From CAZUGA01 sp964619885 (GTDB taxonomy: Bacteria; Pseudomonadota; Gammaproteobacteria; Methylococcales; UBA1147), in NCBI GenBank assembly GCA_964619885.1, contig CAZUGA010000013.1:35964-99963 (forward strand): 64,000 nucleotides of DNA, given 5' to 3'. The first letter of the stretch is position 1, and each line of letters opens with the position of its first letter. The notes under the pieces are model-generated. The model did no database searches and had not been told where the DNA came from. It saw only the letters and a program-made list of their open reading frames with translations. Positions 25,868-33,952 of the stretch are shown here, piece after piece. Made by a program: the position numbers and the translations under genes.

Positions 25868-27058
25868 ATGAGCACAACATTGTCGACCCGCGTTACTGCA
25901 GTTAAACCCTCACCCACATTAGCAATCACAGCCCGAGCCGCAGCGATGAAGGCAGCCGGGCATGATATCATCGGATTAGGCGCTGGAGAACCCGATTTCG
26001 ACACGCCTGAGCACATCAAATACGCGGCAATTCAGGCAATCAACGATGGCTTTACCAAGTATACCCCGGTTGATGGAACCGCTAATCTAAAAAAAGCCAT
26101 TATCGAAAAGTTTCAACGTGACAATCAACTCTCCTATGAAGCGGGTCAAATACTAGTTTCTTGTGGCGGAAAGCAGAGCTTTTTCAACCTTGCCCAGGCA
26201 ATTCTGAATCCTGGAGACGAAGTTATCATTCCAGCACCCTACTGGGTCTCTTACCCGGATATGGCGCTGCTTGCCGGCGGACAACCCGTAATCGTCAGTG
26301 CTGCACAAGAACAAGGTTTTAAAATCACAGCAGAGCAATTGGAAGATGCACTAAGCGATAAAACGCGGCTTTTTGTGATTAACAGCCCATCGAATCCGAC
26401 TGGAATTGGATACTCAATAGACGAACTTCGGTCGATCGGAGCTGTCCTGCGCAGATACCCCCAAGTCATTATCGCCACCGACGATATGTATGAACACATT
26501 CTGTGGAAAACTGGTAGTTTTTGCAATATTTTGAATGCCTGCCCCGATCTAATCGACCGAACCTTGGTATTAAATGGCGTTTCCAAAGCTTATTCCATGA
26601 CAGGTTGGAGGATCGGATACGCAGCAGGTCCAGCCCAGATAATTTCCGCCATGAAGAAAATACAGTCGCAAAGCACATCAAACCCAACGTCCATCTCGCA
26701 GGTTGCCGCGGAAGCCGCGTTGAACGGGGACCAAACATGCATACTGGTTATGCTAAATGCATTCAAGGAAAGGCACGACTATGTCGTCAACGAACTCAAT
26801 AATATGGCTGGAATAGACTGTCTGCCCACCGACGGAACGTTCTATGTCTTTCCCAGGATGCAGAAGATAATCGACAATATTCAGGGCATTAACGATGACC
26901 TAGGACTTTCAGAATATTTGATCGAGAAAGCCGGCGTGGCATTGGTTCCAGGATCTGCGTTCGGGTGTCCAGGAAACGCTCGAATCTCAATCGCGACCAG
27001 CATGGAAAATCTTCAAATCGCGCTTCAGCGTATTGGTCAATTTGTCTCCAGCAATTAA
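25868..27058 (+). CDS. aspC: pyridoxal-phosphate aminotransferase, aspartate type
   Basis: A 396-residue class I aminotransferase of the Ib (AspAT/prephenate AT) subgroup. It opens with the substrate strand IIGLGAGEPDFDTPEHI, then SPSNPTG (aspartate-carboxylate contact), the internal aldimine lysine in NGVSKAYSMTGWRIGYA (about residue 240) and the substrate arginine in NARISIATS near the end. It exchanges amino groups between aspartate (possibly also aromatic acids or arogenate) and 2-oxoglutarate. It is divergent from uvrB and ends in a strong hairpin terminator. The exact substrate range is inferred from the subgroup only. Confidence 0.9.
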   Translation: MSTTLSTRVTAVKPSPTLAITARAAAMKAAGHDIIGLGAGEPDFDTPEHIKYAAIQAINDGFTKYTPVDGTANLKKAIIEKFQRDNQLSYEAGQILVSCGGKQSFFNLAQAILNPGDEVIIPAPYWVSYPDMALLAGGQPVIVSAAQEQGFKITAEQLEDALSDKTRLFVINSPSNPTGIGYSIDELRSIGAVLRRYPQVIIATDDMYEHILWKTGSFCNILNACPDLIDRTLVLNGVSKAYSMTGWRIGYAAGPAQIISAMKKIQSQSTSNPTSISQVAAEAALNGDQTCILVMLNAFKERHDYVVNELNNMAGIDCLPTDGTFYVFPRMQKIIDNIQGINDDLGLSEYLIEKAGVALVPGSAFGCPGNARISIATSMENLQIALQRIGQFVSSN

Positions 27059-27105
27059 TCCAATATTAACTAATCGTTCGACGCACGGTCTTTTCTGACA
27101 ACTTA

Positions 27106-27155
27106 AGCCTGTGGCTAAAAGCTGAGGTCGCGTTTAGCCACAGGCTCAAATTTTT
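27106..27155 (+). terminator. Rho-independent terminator between aspC and galU
   Basis: A perfect 14-bp stem AGCCTGTGGCTAAA (27106-27119) with TTTAGCCACAGGCT (27133-27146), then CAAATTTTT. The T-run fits the plus strand (aspC). galU converges on it and may also use the stem. Confidence 0.85.
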
Positions 27156-27176
27156 CAGTTTAAACGCACCCAACCA

Positions 27177-28064
27177 TTATTCTGACTGGACACGGTCGAT
27201 ATTCAGATTGGATAGATAATCCGTAAATTGGTCCTTAAGCTCTTGGTGTCGCAGCCCATGTTCAACAGTTGCGATCAAATAACCTAATTTCGATCCGCAA
27301 TCATAACGAATACCATCGAATTTGTAAGCAAATACCGGCTCTTCCAGCAGCAAATCAGCGATCGCATCTGTGAGCTGAATTTCCCCTCCAGCACCCGCGC
27401 CTGTCCGCTCTATCTTACTGAATATAGCGGGTGTTAAAATGTAACGACCCACAACGCCTAAATTAGAAGGAGCATTCTGTGGTTGCGGTTTCTCCACTAT
27501 ACTTTCTAAGCGCCCGATTTTGGCATCAAGCGATGCCGTCTTAACGATCCCATAACTTGCTGTTGTTGACGGATCAACACGCTCGACACCAAGAATACTT
27601 GCTTTCTGAGTTGCAAATTGCTCGACCATTTGTGATAGACAGCCAGATTTTTTATCATCTATCAAGTCATCAGCCAAAATCACAGCGAACGGTTCATCTC
27701 CAACGATCGGCTTTGCACAAAGAACAGCATGCCCCAATCCCAAAGCTTCCGCTTGCCTAATATAAACACAAGAAACATTATCGGGGACAATATTTCTAAC
27801 AAAACTTAAAGTTTCGTCCTTGTTGCGACGCTCCAATTCTGTCTCTAATTCATAAGCCTTATCAAAATGATCTGCTATTGACCGTTTATTTCGCCCGGTT
27901 ATGAAAATCATCACCTCAACGCCGGCTGCGACTGCTTCTTCAACGGCGTATTGAATTAATGGCTTATCTACAACCGGCAGCATTTCTTTCGGGCTAGCCT
28001 TAGTTGCCGGAAGAAATCGTGTACCCATTCCCGCAACGGGAAACACCGCCTTTTTAATCTTCAT
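27177..28064 (-). CDS. galU: UTP--glucose-1-phosphate uridylyltransferase
   Basis: A 295-residue nucleotidyltransferase making UDP-glucose for surface glycans. The N-terminal FPVAGMGTRFLPATKASPKE holds the UTP-binding loop and PKEM. EKP(QPQN) and GAGGEIQLTDAI are further family segments. Its ATG overlaps the cysC stop as TAATG, so it is translated from the cysC message. UDP-sugar production together with PAPS production suggests a link to modified polysaccharide. Confidence 0.95.
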   Translation of the reverse strand: MKIKKAVFPVAGMGTRFLPATKASPKEMLPVVDKPLIQYAVEEAVAAGVEVMIFITGRNKRSIADHFDKAYELETELERRNKDETLSFVRNIVPDNVSCVYIRQAEALGLGHAVLCAKPIVGDEPFAVILADDLIDDKKSGCLSQMVEQFATQKASILGVERVDPSTTASYGIVKTASLDAKIGRLESIVEKPQPQNAPSNLGVVGRYILTPAIFSKIERTGAGAGGEIQLTDAIADLLLEEPVFAYKFDGIRYDCGSKLGYLIATVEHGLRHQELKDQFTDYLSNLNIDRVQSE

Positions 28065-28687
28065 TAATTCTTCTCTCCGACTGACAATTCAGCATTGATC
28101 AAATCGTTTTCTATTAAATAATTCAAAATTTGTTGTGCGCATTCATCGAGACCTTTAGATCCCGTGTCTACCGATATTTCAGGCGCATCCGGTACTTCGT
28201 ATGGTGATGATATGCCGGTGAATTCAGCAATTTCTCCGGATCGTGCCTTTTTATATAAGCCCTTGGGGTCCCGAGTTTCACAAACATCCACCGACGCACT
28301 GCAGTGTATCTCGATGAAATCTCCGTCTTCGACCAATGAACGAACTATTTCACGATCTTGACGATAAGGTGAAATAAAAGCCGTCAATGCCACAACGCCA
28401 GCATCGATGAATAATTTACTCATTTCGCCGATACGCCGAATATTCTCATGCCTATCGGCATCACTAAAACCTAGATCCGAGCACAAACCATGTCGGACAT
28501 TATCCCCGTCAAACACATAAGTGCGACATCCTCGTTGATACAGTATGTCTTCTAATCTGTGAGCCAATGTCGATTTTCCCGCGCCAGACAACCCAGTGAA
28601 CCACAGGATAAAACTCTTATGGTTGTTCTGTTCCTGTCGCATGCCCCGTTTAACAACAGCTTTATGCCAGACTATATTTTTGTTCAC
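28064..28687 (-). CDS. cysC: adenylyl-sulfate kinase
   Basis: A 207-residue APS kinase with the P-loop GLSGAGKST, the APS-binding DGDNVRHGLCSDLGFSD, the FISPYRQDRE segment and the lid RDPKGLYKKARSGEI. It phosphorylates adenylyl sulfate to PAPS, used for reduction or as sulfate donor. The sulfurylase genes cysD/cysN do not flank it. Instead it is stop-start coupled to galU. The annotated start is the first in frame. The frame's first part (KNIVWHKAVVKRGMRQEQN) is normal for the family. Confidence 0.93.
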   Translation of the reverse strand: MNKNIVWHKAVVKRGMRQEQNNHKSFILWFTGLSGAGKSTLAHRLEDILYQRGCRTYVFDGDNVRHGLCSDLGFSDADRHENIRRIGEMSKLFIDAGVVALTAFISPYRQDREIVRSLVEDGDFIEIHCSASVDVCETRDPKGLYKKARSGEIAEFTGISSPYEVPDAPEISVDTGSKGLDECAQQILNYLIENDLINAELSVGEKN

Positions 28688-28923
28688 AGCGCGTATATCC
28701 CCGCATTCTTAAAAATAGTTGCGTTTGATTCCCAGAAACACCCGTAGAATATCCGATTTATCCAATGGGATTACAGCTATCATTGATAGCTAGCGTCACT
28801 AAATATGGACTTTGCGTTGAAAACCAATATTTCAACTCTTCGCGACAAAAAATTAAAAGTTTTGGTATGGACTGCGTTCCGACAAATCATCATGAGACGT
28901 GGATTGTACACAAGTCGGTCGTT

Positions 28924-28953
28924 AAAAAAAAACGGGCGCTATAATAGCGCCCG
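28924..28953 (-). terminator. Rho-independent terminator of the ComEA-like gene
   Basis: A perfect 9-bp GC-rich stem CGGGCGCTA/TAGCGCCCG (28933-28953) with a 3-base loop is followed on the minus strand by nine T. It starts 25 bases after the stop of the gene at 28978. Confidence 0.9.
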
Positions 28954-28977
28954 CTATCGCCAAGACAACCCAATTTT

Positions 28978-29244
28978 CTATTCCGCTACAACGCTTTCCC
29001 TATTTTTTTCGATCGTGGCCAAACCAATTCCCTTAACCCGTGCGACATCATTCAACGTCTTAAATTGACCATTTAGCTTGCGATCATCTACGATAGCTTG
29101 TGCCTTGACCATCCCTACACCGGACATCGCGTCGGAAATCTCTTCAGCGCTCGCGGTATTAACATTAATCGCGCGCGCCGAGACCAACGCAGAAAATATA
29201 AATAGAGCAAAAAACAATATCGATCTTTTAACAAAAATTTTCAT
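28978..29244 (-). CDS. ComEA-like helix-hairpin-helix DNA-binding protein
   Basis: Started at ATG 29244 the protein has 88 residues: a signal peptide (1-24, ending SARA) and then the ComEA/HhH1 domain INVNTASAEEISDAMSGVG ... VKGIGLATIEKNR. Upstream in-frame codons give no such signal and are unlikely to be translated. Exported single-domain ComEA proteins bind incoming double-stranded DNA in the periplasm during natural transformation, so a competence role is likely. No other competence gene is near. It has its own terminator. Confidence 0.82.
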   Translation of the reverse strand: MKIFVKRSILFFALFIFSALVSARAINVNTASAEEISDAMSGVGMVKAQAIVDDRKLNGQFKTLNDVARVKGIGLATIEKNRESVVAE

Positions 29245-29619
29245 AATAATTCTACCTTCGTTTCTTAGGGAGAATTTCGATCCTACCGGAACCAAAAAAG
29301 TGATTCTGTGAACCCGTTCAAATGTGCGACAATTCGAAACGAAGGACAAACATTATTTCGCCGCAAATACGCCAAACCGTGCAATATGTCCGAATATTTA
29401 AGTAAATTTCATGAACTATTCATCTAATTGATCTATAAAATGACCTCGTTTTGGTACGTTTAGGCGCTAAGACAATTAAAATTAGACAAGTTCGAATATT
29501 TTTATATCTTGTTCATCAGACGCGGCACCGAAAATCAGCTCTAGGCAGGAATCCTTCAAAATTTTTTCAGCCGAAGCACGCTAATTTTTCTCATTATTAA
29601 TTTACAAACGAATAGAGCC
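29245..29619. other. AT-rich divergent intergenic region
   Basis: It lies between the divergent ComEA-like gene and the O-antigen-ligase-like gene. I see no coding frame I trust. An FNR half site (TTGAT at about 29430) lacks its partner. Base composition becomes AT-rich here and stays so to about 32400. Confidence 0.4.
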
Positions 29620-30987
29620 TTGATAAAGCGAACATTAACATTATACGGTTGTTTTGCAGGATTTCTTATTATACAGGCTGGACTAATATTCAGTATTGGG
29701 TTCATACCAGATATCTCTATATTGCTATTTCTTGCATTAATTAATGGATTGCTTCTACTCGTATTGATTAAAAAAGATTTAACAGGTTTGGTAGGTTTAG
29801 TTGTGGCTATACTTCCTTTCTCAGACGCTATCGGCAACATTGAGATCGGTATAATCACCTTTTATTCATTCACTTTAGGAATTTTATTATTGAATATAAT
29901 CGCTATTCCTAAAATATTCAGAACTTTATTACTAGGCAAGGTTTCTCCGACCGACAAATGGTTGTTGATGCTGTCCTTGTCCTATTTAATATCAACATTA
30001 TCAGCCAATAACGTTGTAGAAAGCGGTCATCTTGCTTTCAACGCAATTTTTGTTCCAATTCTCACATATATTGCAATGCATTATCTTGTCCGTAACGAGC
30101 AGGAATGGCAGAAAGTTTTTGTTATGTTTTTGATTAGTATAATACTATTCTCAGTGGTTGTAACCGCTGAATTTATCGTAGTACAAAAACGAGTTTCTGT
30201 ATTAAATATGCAGTATATTAGTGCTGCAACACTTTTCGCAGTACCCTTGGTTTCATTGATATCGCTTAAATTGTGGCGTCGTTGGTATTGGTTAGTCGGT
30301 TATATATTACTGTTAGCGGGTTTCTTCGCAACGTTATCGAGAATGTATATGGTTGTTTTGTTATTTACTCCTTTCATCTATGTAGGGATACGGAAAGGTT
30401 TTAGCTTACATATATTAGTAATATTCTTGGCCTCCACACTTAGTTTAACATTATTATTAGCTTCAGCGCCCGAACTCGTTAAACATGAGCAATATTTCAA
30501 AGAAGAGAATAATACAATAGATCGTGTAATTAACATTGAAAATTGGAAGCGATCTCTTTTTGTTCGAGCTTCTGTATTCAGGGAAGGTTTAAATATTTTC
30601 GCGGATCATCCGTTAATAGGGGTTGGTTTACGTAAAGGCGAATTGATGATCACCCAACACAATTTCAATGTAGAATGGTTGGAATACGGGGGCATATTAG
30701 GGTATTTGTTATACGCTGGAGCATTTATCACTCTCTTCCGCCGCGCACGAGTACTTGCGCGATCTGATCGATACATAGCAACAAACCTAACGCTGGTCAT
30801 TGTTATTCTGGCGAATAGTTCGACCAACGGATTGATGCATGGCGTAATGCCCATCGTCATTATGTTATTAATGGGGTTAACGGAAGCTCGCATTGCCTGG
30901 CAAAGAGTCGCGCCGGATAAGACTTCTAACAAGATAGGAAACTTGGTAATGAAGCCTACTTCCAGCCCGTCGGTGCCCATCGCGTAA
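29620..30987 (+). CDS. O-antigen ligase/polymerase-like membrane protein
   Basis: A 455-residue polytopic protein with about a dozen hydrophobic helices. A periplasmic loop (about 300-345) contains RASVFREGLNIFADHPLIGVGLRKGE, the Wzy_C-type motif of O-antigen ligases (WaaL) and polymerases. The start is a TTG at 29620 with only a weak GAG before it. The first 60 residues are hydrophobic, as expected. Such enzymes transfer lipid-linked glycans to lipid A core or polymerise repeat units. No glycosyltransferase is adjacent. The gene is markedly AT-rich compared with flanking housekeeping genes, which suggests transfer. Confidence 0.8.
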   Translation: MIKRTLTLYGCFAGFLIIQAGLIFSIGFIPDISILLFLALINGLLLLVLIKKDLTGLVGLVVAILPFSDAIGNIEIGIITFYSFTLGILLLNIIAIPKIFRTLLLGKVSPTDKWLLMLSLSYLISTLSANNVVESGHLAFNAIFVPILTYIAMHYLVRNEQEWQKVFVMFLISIILFSVVVTAEFIVVQKRVSVLNMQYISAATLFAVPLVSLISLKLWRRWYWLVGYILLLAGFFATLSRMYMVVLLFTPFIYVGIRKGFSLHILVIFLASTLSLTLLLASAPELVKHEQYFKEENNTIDRVINIENWKRSLFVRASVFREGLNIFADHPLIGVGLRKGELMITQHNFNVEWLEYGGILGYLLYAGAFITLFRRARVLARSDRYIATNLTLVIVILANSSTNGLMHGVMPIVIMLLMGLTEARIAWQRVAPDKTSNKIGNLVMKPTSSPSVPIA

Positions 30988-31265
30988 CACCGTTAATTAG
31001 TTTTGAGTTCTATGGAATAGGTTTATTCCGAAAAAAAGGAACTTAGTAAATCTAAGTACCGTAAAAGATTCAGCCTAATACAGAGCTTTTGCAGCAATAT
31101 CCGGACGGCTGTATGCCCATTTAAAATTGATCAACCAATTCATGGCGCCTACAAATTGGCCTACATATCTTATAAAAACAATGAAGTGGGCACTTTTACA
31201 TTAACTTTGTTATCTAGGTTTTCTTAATACTATTTTTCAAATTATAAGGTTATCGGAACCGTAAT

Positions 31266-32363
31266 ATGCGTAAAAATAAAATGAAATTTAAAATATTATT
31301 GACTAATATTTCATTTTTAATATTTATTATTGCAATTTGTTTCTTAGTTGCAGAATTTATAGTCCGTTCTTTATTTAAAGAGGAAACTGTCTTATTCCCT
31401 CGTTATCATACTGATGCAAATTACGGGCAATATAAATTGAGAAAAATTCGTCCGAATTCCACATTTATACATACGAGCGTCGACGGAAAATGGGAATTTA
31501 ACATCAATAACCAGGGACTCAGAAACAATATTGACTATGGTTACAAAAAAACCAAAGGAACAATTCGAATTATAAGTTTGGGAGATTCGCATACACAGGG
31601 CTACGAAGCTCGTCAGAATTACACCTATTCTTCGATTATAGAGAAATACCTTAACACCCATGGTTATAATGCGGAAGTAATAAACGCAGGAATTTCTGGG
31701 TTTAGCACTGCCGAAGAGCTACTATTCTTGGAAAATGAAGGTATCAAATATAATCCGGATTTTGTTGTTTTGGGTTTCTACGCAAATGATTTCGAAGATA
31801 ATATTAAATCGAATTTCTTTACCTTGGATAAAAACGGTAATTTAAGTATAGAAAAATATGAGCATATTCCCGGTGTTAAAATTCAAAACTTTATATATTC
31901 TTTCGGACTAGTCAGATGGTTGGGTGAAAACTCTTATTTTTATTCTCTACTTTTTAACAATACGTGGAAATTTTTTAAAACAAAGTTATCAAAAAATGCT
32001 TCAGATAGAGCTGTCGAATATGCGATACCTTCTCAAACAGATATCTCCAATTATCAGAAAGAATTAACATCTGCCCTAATAATTCGCATGTATAATTTTT
32101 GTAAAAAAAATAACATTAAACTCATAATAATAGACATTCCAAAAATAACGGACGGGCATCTAATTCAACCTTCGGTACCTAAATCACTCATTGAAAATAT
32201 GACAAAATATAGTGATGGATACATTTCCAGTACATCCTTAATAGCAGATTATGCAGGGGTGGCAGAAATACACAGGCCACACGGACACCGACACATTTCA
32301 GAATTTACGCACGCAATTTTTGGCGTAAGCGCCGCTAAAGAAATCATCTCGTTGAGCCAATAA
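31266..32363 (+). CDS. SGNH/GDSL hydrolase with N-terminal membrane anchor
   Basis: A 365-residue protein. A single membrane helix (about 10-32) tethers a periplasmic SGNH domain. Block I is ISLGDSHTQG (nucleophile Ser), block II the glycine in NAGISGFST, block III GFYANDFEDN, and the catalytic histidine lies near HISEFTHAIFG. Families with this layout remove or transfer acetyl groups on surface polysaccharide or lipopolysaccharide, a sensible partner for the ligase-like gene upstream. Very AT-rich codon use matches that gene and differs from the sdh genes that follow, which points to joint transfer. Confidence 0.82.
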   Translation: MRKNKMKFKILLTNISFLIFIIAICFLVAEFIVRSLFKEETVLFPRYHTDANYGQYKLRKIRPNSTFIHTSVDGKWEFNINNQGLRNNIDYGYKKTKGTIRIISLGDSHTQGYEARQNYTYSSIIEKYLNTHGYNAEVINAGISGFSTAEELLFLENEGIKYNPDFVVLGFYANDFEDNIKSNFFTLDKNGNLSIEKYEHIPGVKIQNFIYSFGLVRWLGENSYFYSLLFNNTWKFFKTKLSKNASDRAVEYAIPSQTDISNYQKELTSALIIRMYNFCKKNNIKLIIIDIPKITDGHLIQPSVPKSLIENMTKYSDGYISSTSLIADYAGVAEIHRPHGHRHISEFTHAIFGVSAAKEIISLSQ

Positions 32364-32482
32364 ACCGTGCAATGGGTTCCATTGCGAATGGATAAACGAA
32401 TAATTGTTTTGACGTTGATAAATACTGAGTTTTATATGCCGCGTGTCAAATTAGGCAGGGTATATTGTGATTAATTAGCGAC

Positions 32483-32923
32483 CTATTCAATATCACATCG
32501 AATCCTCATCAAAACTCGCAGTTGACGATAACTCTCTTCATCTAGACTGTCTTTGAAAATAACCACAGAACGCCGCTGTTTGTTATGAATAACGAAATTC
32601 AAAATGATTACAATCCGCGTTGATACACTATTGCTCATTACATCGACAAACTCGATCGCTTGACTGCCAGATTGCAAACTCCAACCTTCGGATTCGTTGT
32701 GGGCAATGACGAGTAGATCTTTACTCACGCTGATCAGATAGTGCCGAAGCGTTACATAGCATGAAACTAGAACCGCTATAAAAACTATTAATCGGAACAT
32801 GACCGGCAACCCATTCGCAAGACTTCCAACCGCCGCCATCGCGTGACCCGCGATAATGGATAGCAGATAGAGGTTAGATCGCTTAGGAGCGATCCGCAGG
32901 GATACGGCGGATAGTGTTGACAA
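32483..32923 (-). CDS. ygfX: YgfX-type membrane protein
   Basis: A 146-residue protein with two close membrane helices (about 20-60) and a C-terminal beta-rich domain (LLVIAHNESEGWSL ... SVVIFKDSLDEESYRQLRVLMR), the YgfX/CptA layout. The last segment, with the YRQLRV(L/R) pattern, is characteristic. In E. coli it pairs with the SdhE homologue and was described as a toxin acting on cytoskeletal proteins. Other work ties it to SdhE function. The start at 32923 lies inside sdhE (41-base overlap). No later in-frame start keeps the first helix whole. Confidence 0.82.
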   Translation of the reverse strand: MSTLSAVSLRIAPKRSNLYLLSIIAGHAMAAVGSLANGLPVMFRLIVFIAVLVSCYVTLRHYLISVSKDLLVIAHNESEGWSLQSGSQAIEFVDVMSNSVSTRIVIILNFVIHNKQRRSVVIFKDSLDEESYRQLRVLMRIRCDIE

Positions 32924-33125
32924 ATTGCGCTAAGACTGGATCTTCGGGATCTTCTTGGGCAATAAAATAGTGGTGAAGATCAGAATCTTCGAGTGCCAAC
33001 AGCCGCTCGAAAAGAACTTTCTCGGTATCGTCGGCGGATTGATAGCGCTGATCGAGGTAGCGGGTGAGAAGAATATCCAACTCCAAGCTACCACGGCGGC
33101 ATCGCCAGCGCAGACGTTCATTCAC
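32883..33125 (-). CDS. sdhE: succinate dehydrogenase flavinylation factor SdhE
   Basis: An 80-residue cytoplasmic protein. The N-terminal RWRCRRGSLELDILL contains the conserved RRG motif that helps attach FAD to SdhA. The helical body and LLALEDSDLHHYF follow. It begins 9 bases after the sdhB stop, at the end of the sdh operon, matching its job in maturing SdhA. Confidence 0.95.
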   Translation of the reverse strand: MNERLRWRCRRGSLELDILLTRYLDQRYQSADDTEKVLFERLLALEDSDLHHYFIAQEDPEDPVLAQFVNTIRRIPADRS

Positions 33126-33134
33126 GAGTAAGGC

Positions 33135-33914
33135 TTATTGACGCTCAACCATCAGTTTTTTAATTTCCCCGATAGCTTTGGCTGGGTTTAGTCCTTTAGG
33201 ACAGGTATCGGTACAGCTCATGATCGTATGGCAGCGATATAGCTTAAAAGGGTCCTCTAGTTCATCTAAACGCTCGCCGGTATTCTCATCACGACTGTCG
33301 GCAATCCATCGATAGGCTTGCAACAATATAGCCGGCCCCAGGTAGCGATCACTATTCCACCAATAGCTTGGGCAACTGGTCGAGCAACACGCACACAAAA
33401 TACATTCGTACAATCCGTCAAGCTTCGACCGATCCTCTACGCTTTGCAGACGCTCCCGGTCGGCCGGTGGCGGTGTCTGCGTTTCGATCCACGGCTTAAT
33501 AGACGCATATTGTGCATAAAAATGGGTCAAATCCGGGATCAAGTCTTTGATGACATCCATATGCGGTAATGGATAGATGCGTATAGTACCTTCCAAGTCA
33601 TCGATATCTTTAGTGCAAGCTAACGTATTTTTGCCATTGACATTCATCGCGCAAGACCCGCACACTCCCTCCCGGCAAGACCGCCTAAACGCCAATGTTG
33701 GATCCACCTCATTTTTGATTTTAATAATGGCGTCTAAAACCATAGGTCCGCATTTGTCCAAATCTATTTCGTAGACATCGATTGTTGGGTTCTCACCTTC
33801 ATCCGGATTCCAACGATAGACTTCAACGCGCCTAACATTCGTCGCGTCCTGCGGTGCTGGATAAGTTTTCCCTTGCTGCGGGACAGAATTCTTTGGGAGT
33901 GTAAATTCAACCAT
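33135..33914 (-). CDS. sdhB: succinate dehydrogenase iron-sulfur subunit
   Basis: A 259-residue subunit carrying three iron-sulfur centres. The 2Fe-2S ligands are in SCREGVCGSCAMNVNG and TLAC (plant-ferredoxin type). The 4Fe-4S site is CILCACCSTSCP, and the 3Fe-4S/4Fe-4S partner is CHTIMSCTDTCPKGL. It passes electrons from SdhA to the membrane quinone site. It lies 38 bases after sdhA. Confidence 0.97.
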   Translation of the reverse strand: MVEFTLPKNSVPQQGKTYPAPQDATNVRRVEVYRWNPDEGENPTIDVYEIDLDKCGPMVLDAIIKIKNEVDPTLAFRRSCREGVCGSCAMNVNGKNTLACTKDIDDLEGTIRIYPLPHMDVIKDLIPDLTHFYAQYASIKPWIETQTPPPADRERLQSVEDRSKLDGLYECILCACCSTSCPSYWWNSDRYLGPAILLQAYRWIADSRDENTGERLDELEDPFKLYRCHTIMSCTDTCPKGLNPAKAIGEIKKLMVERQ

Positions 33915-33952
33915 AATATTTCCGGTATGTTTAAACCACAGTATATGAATGC

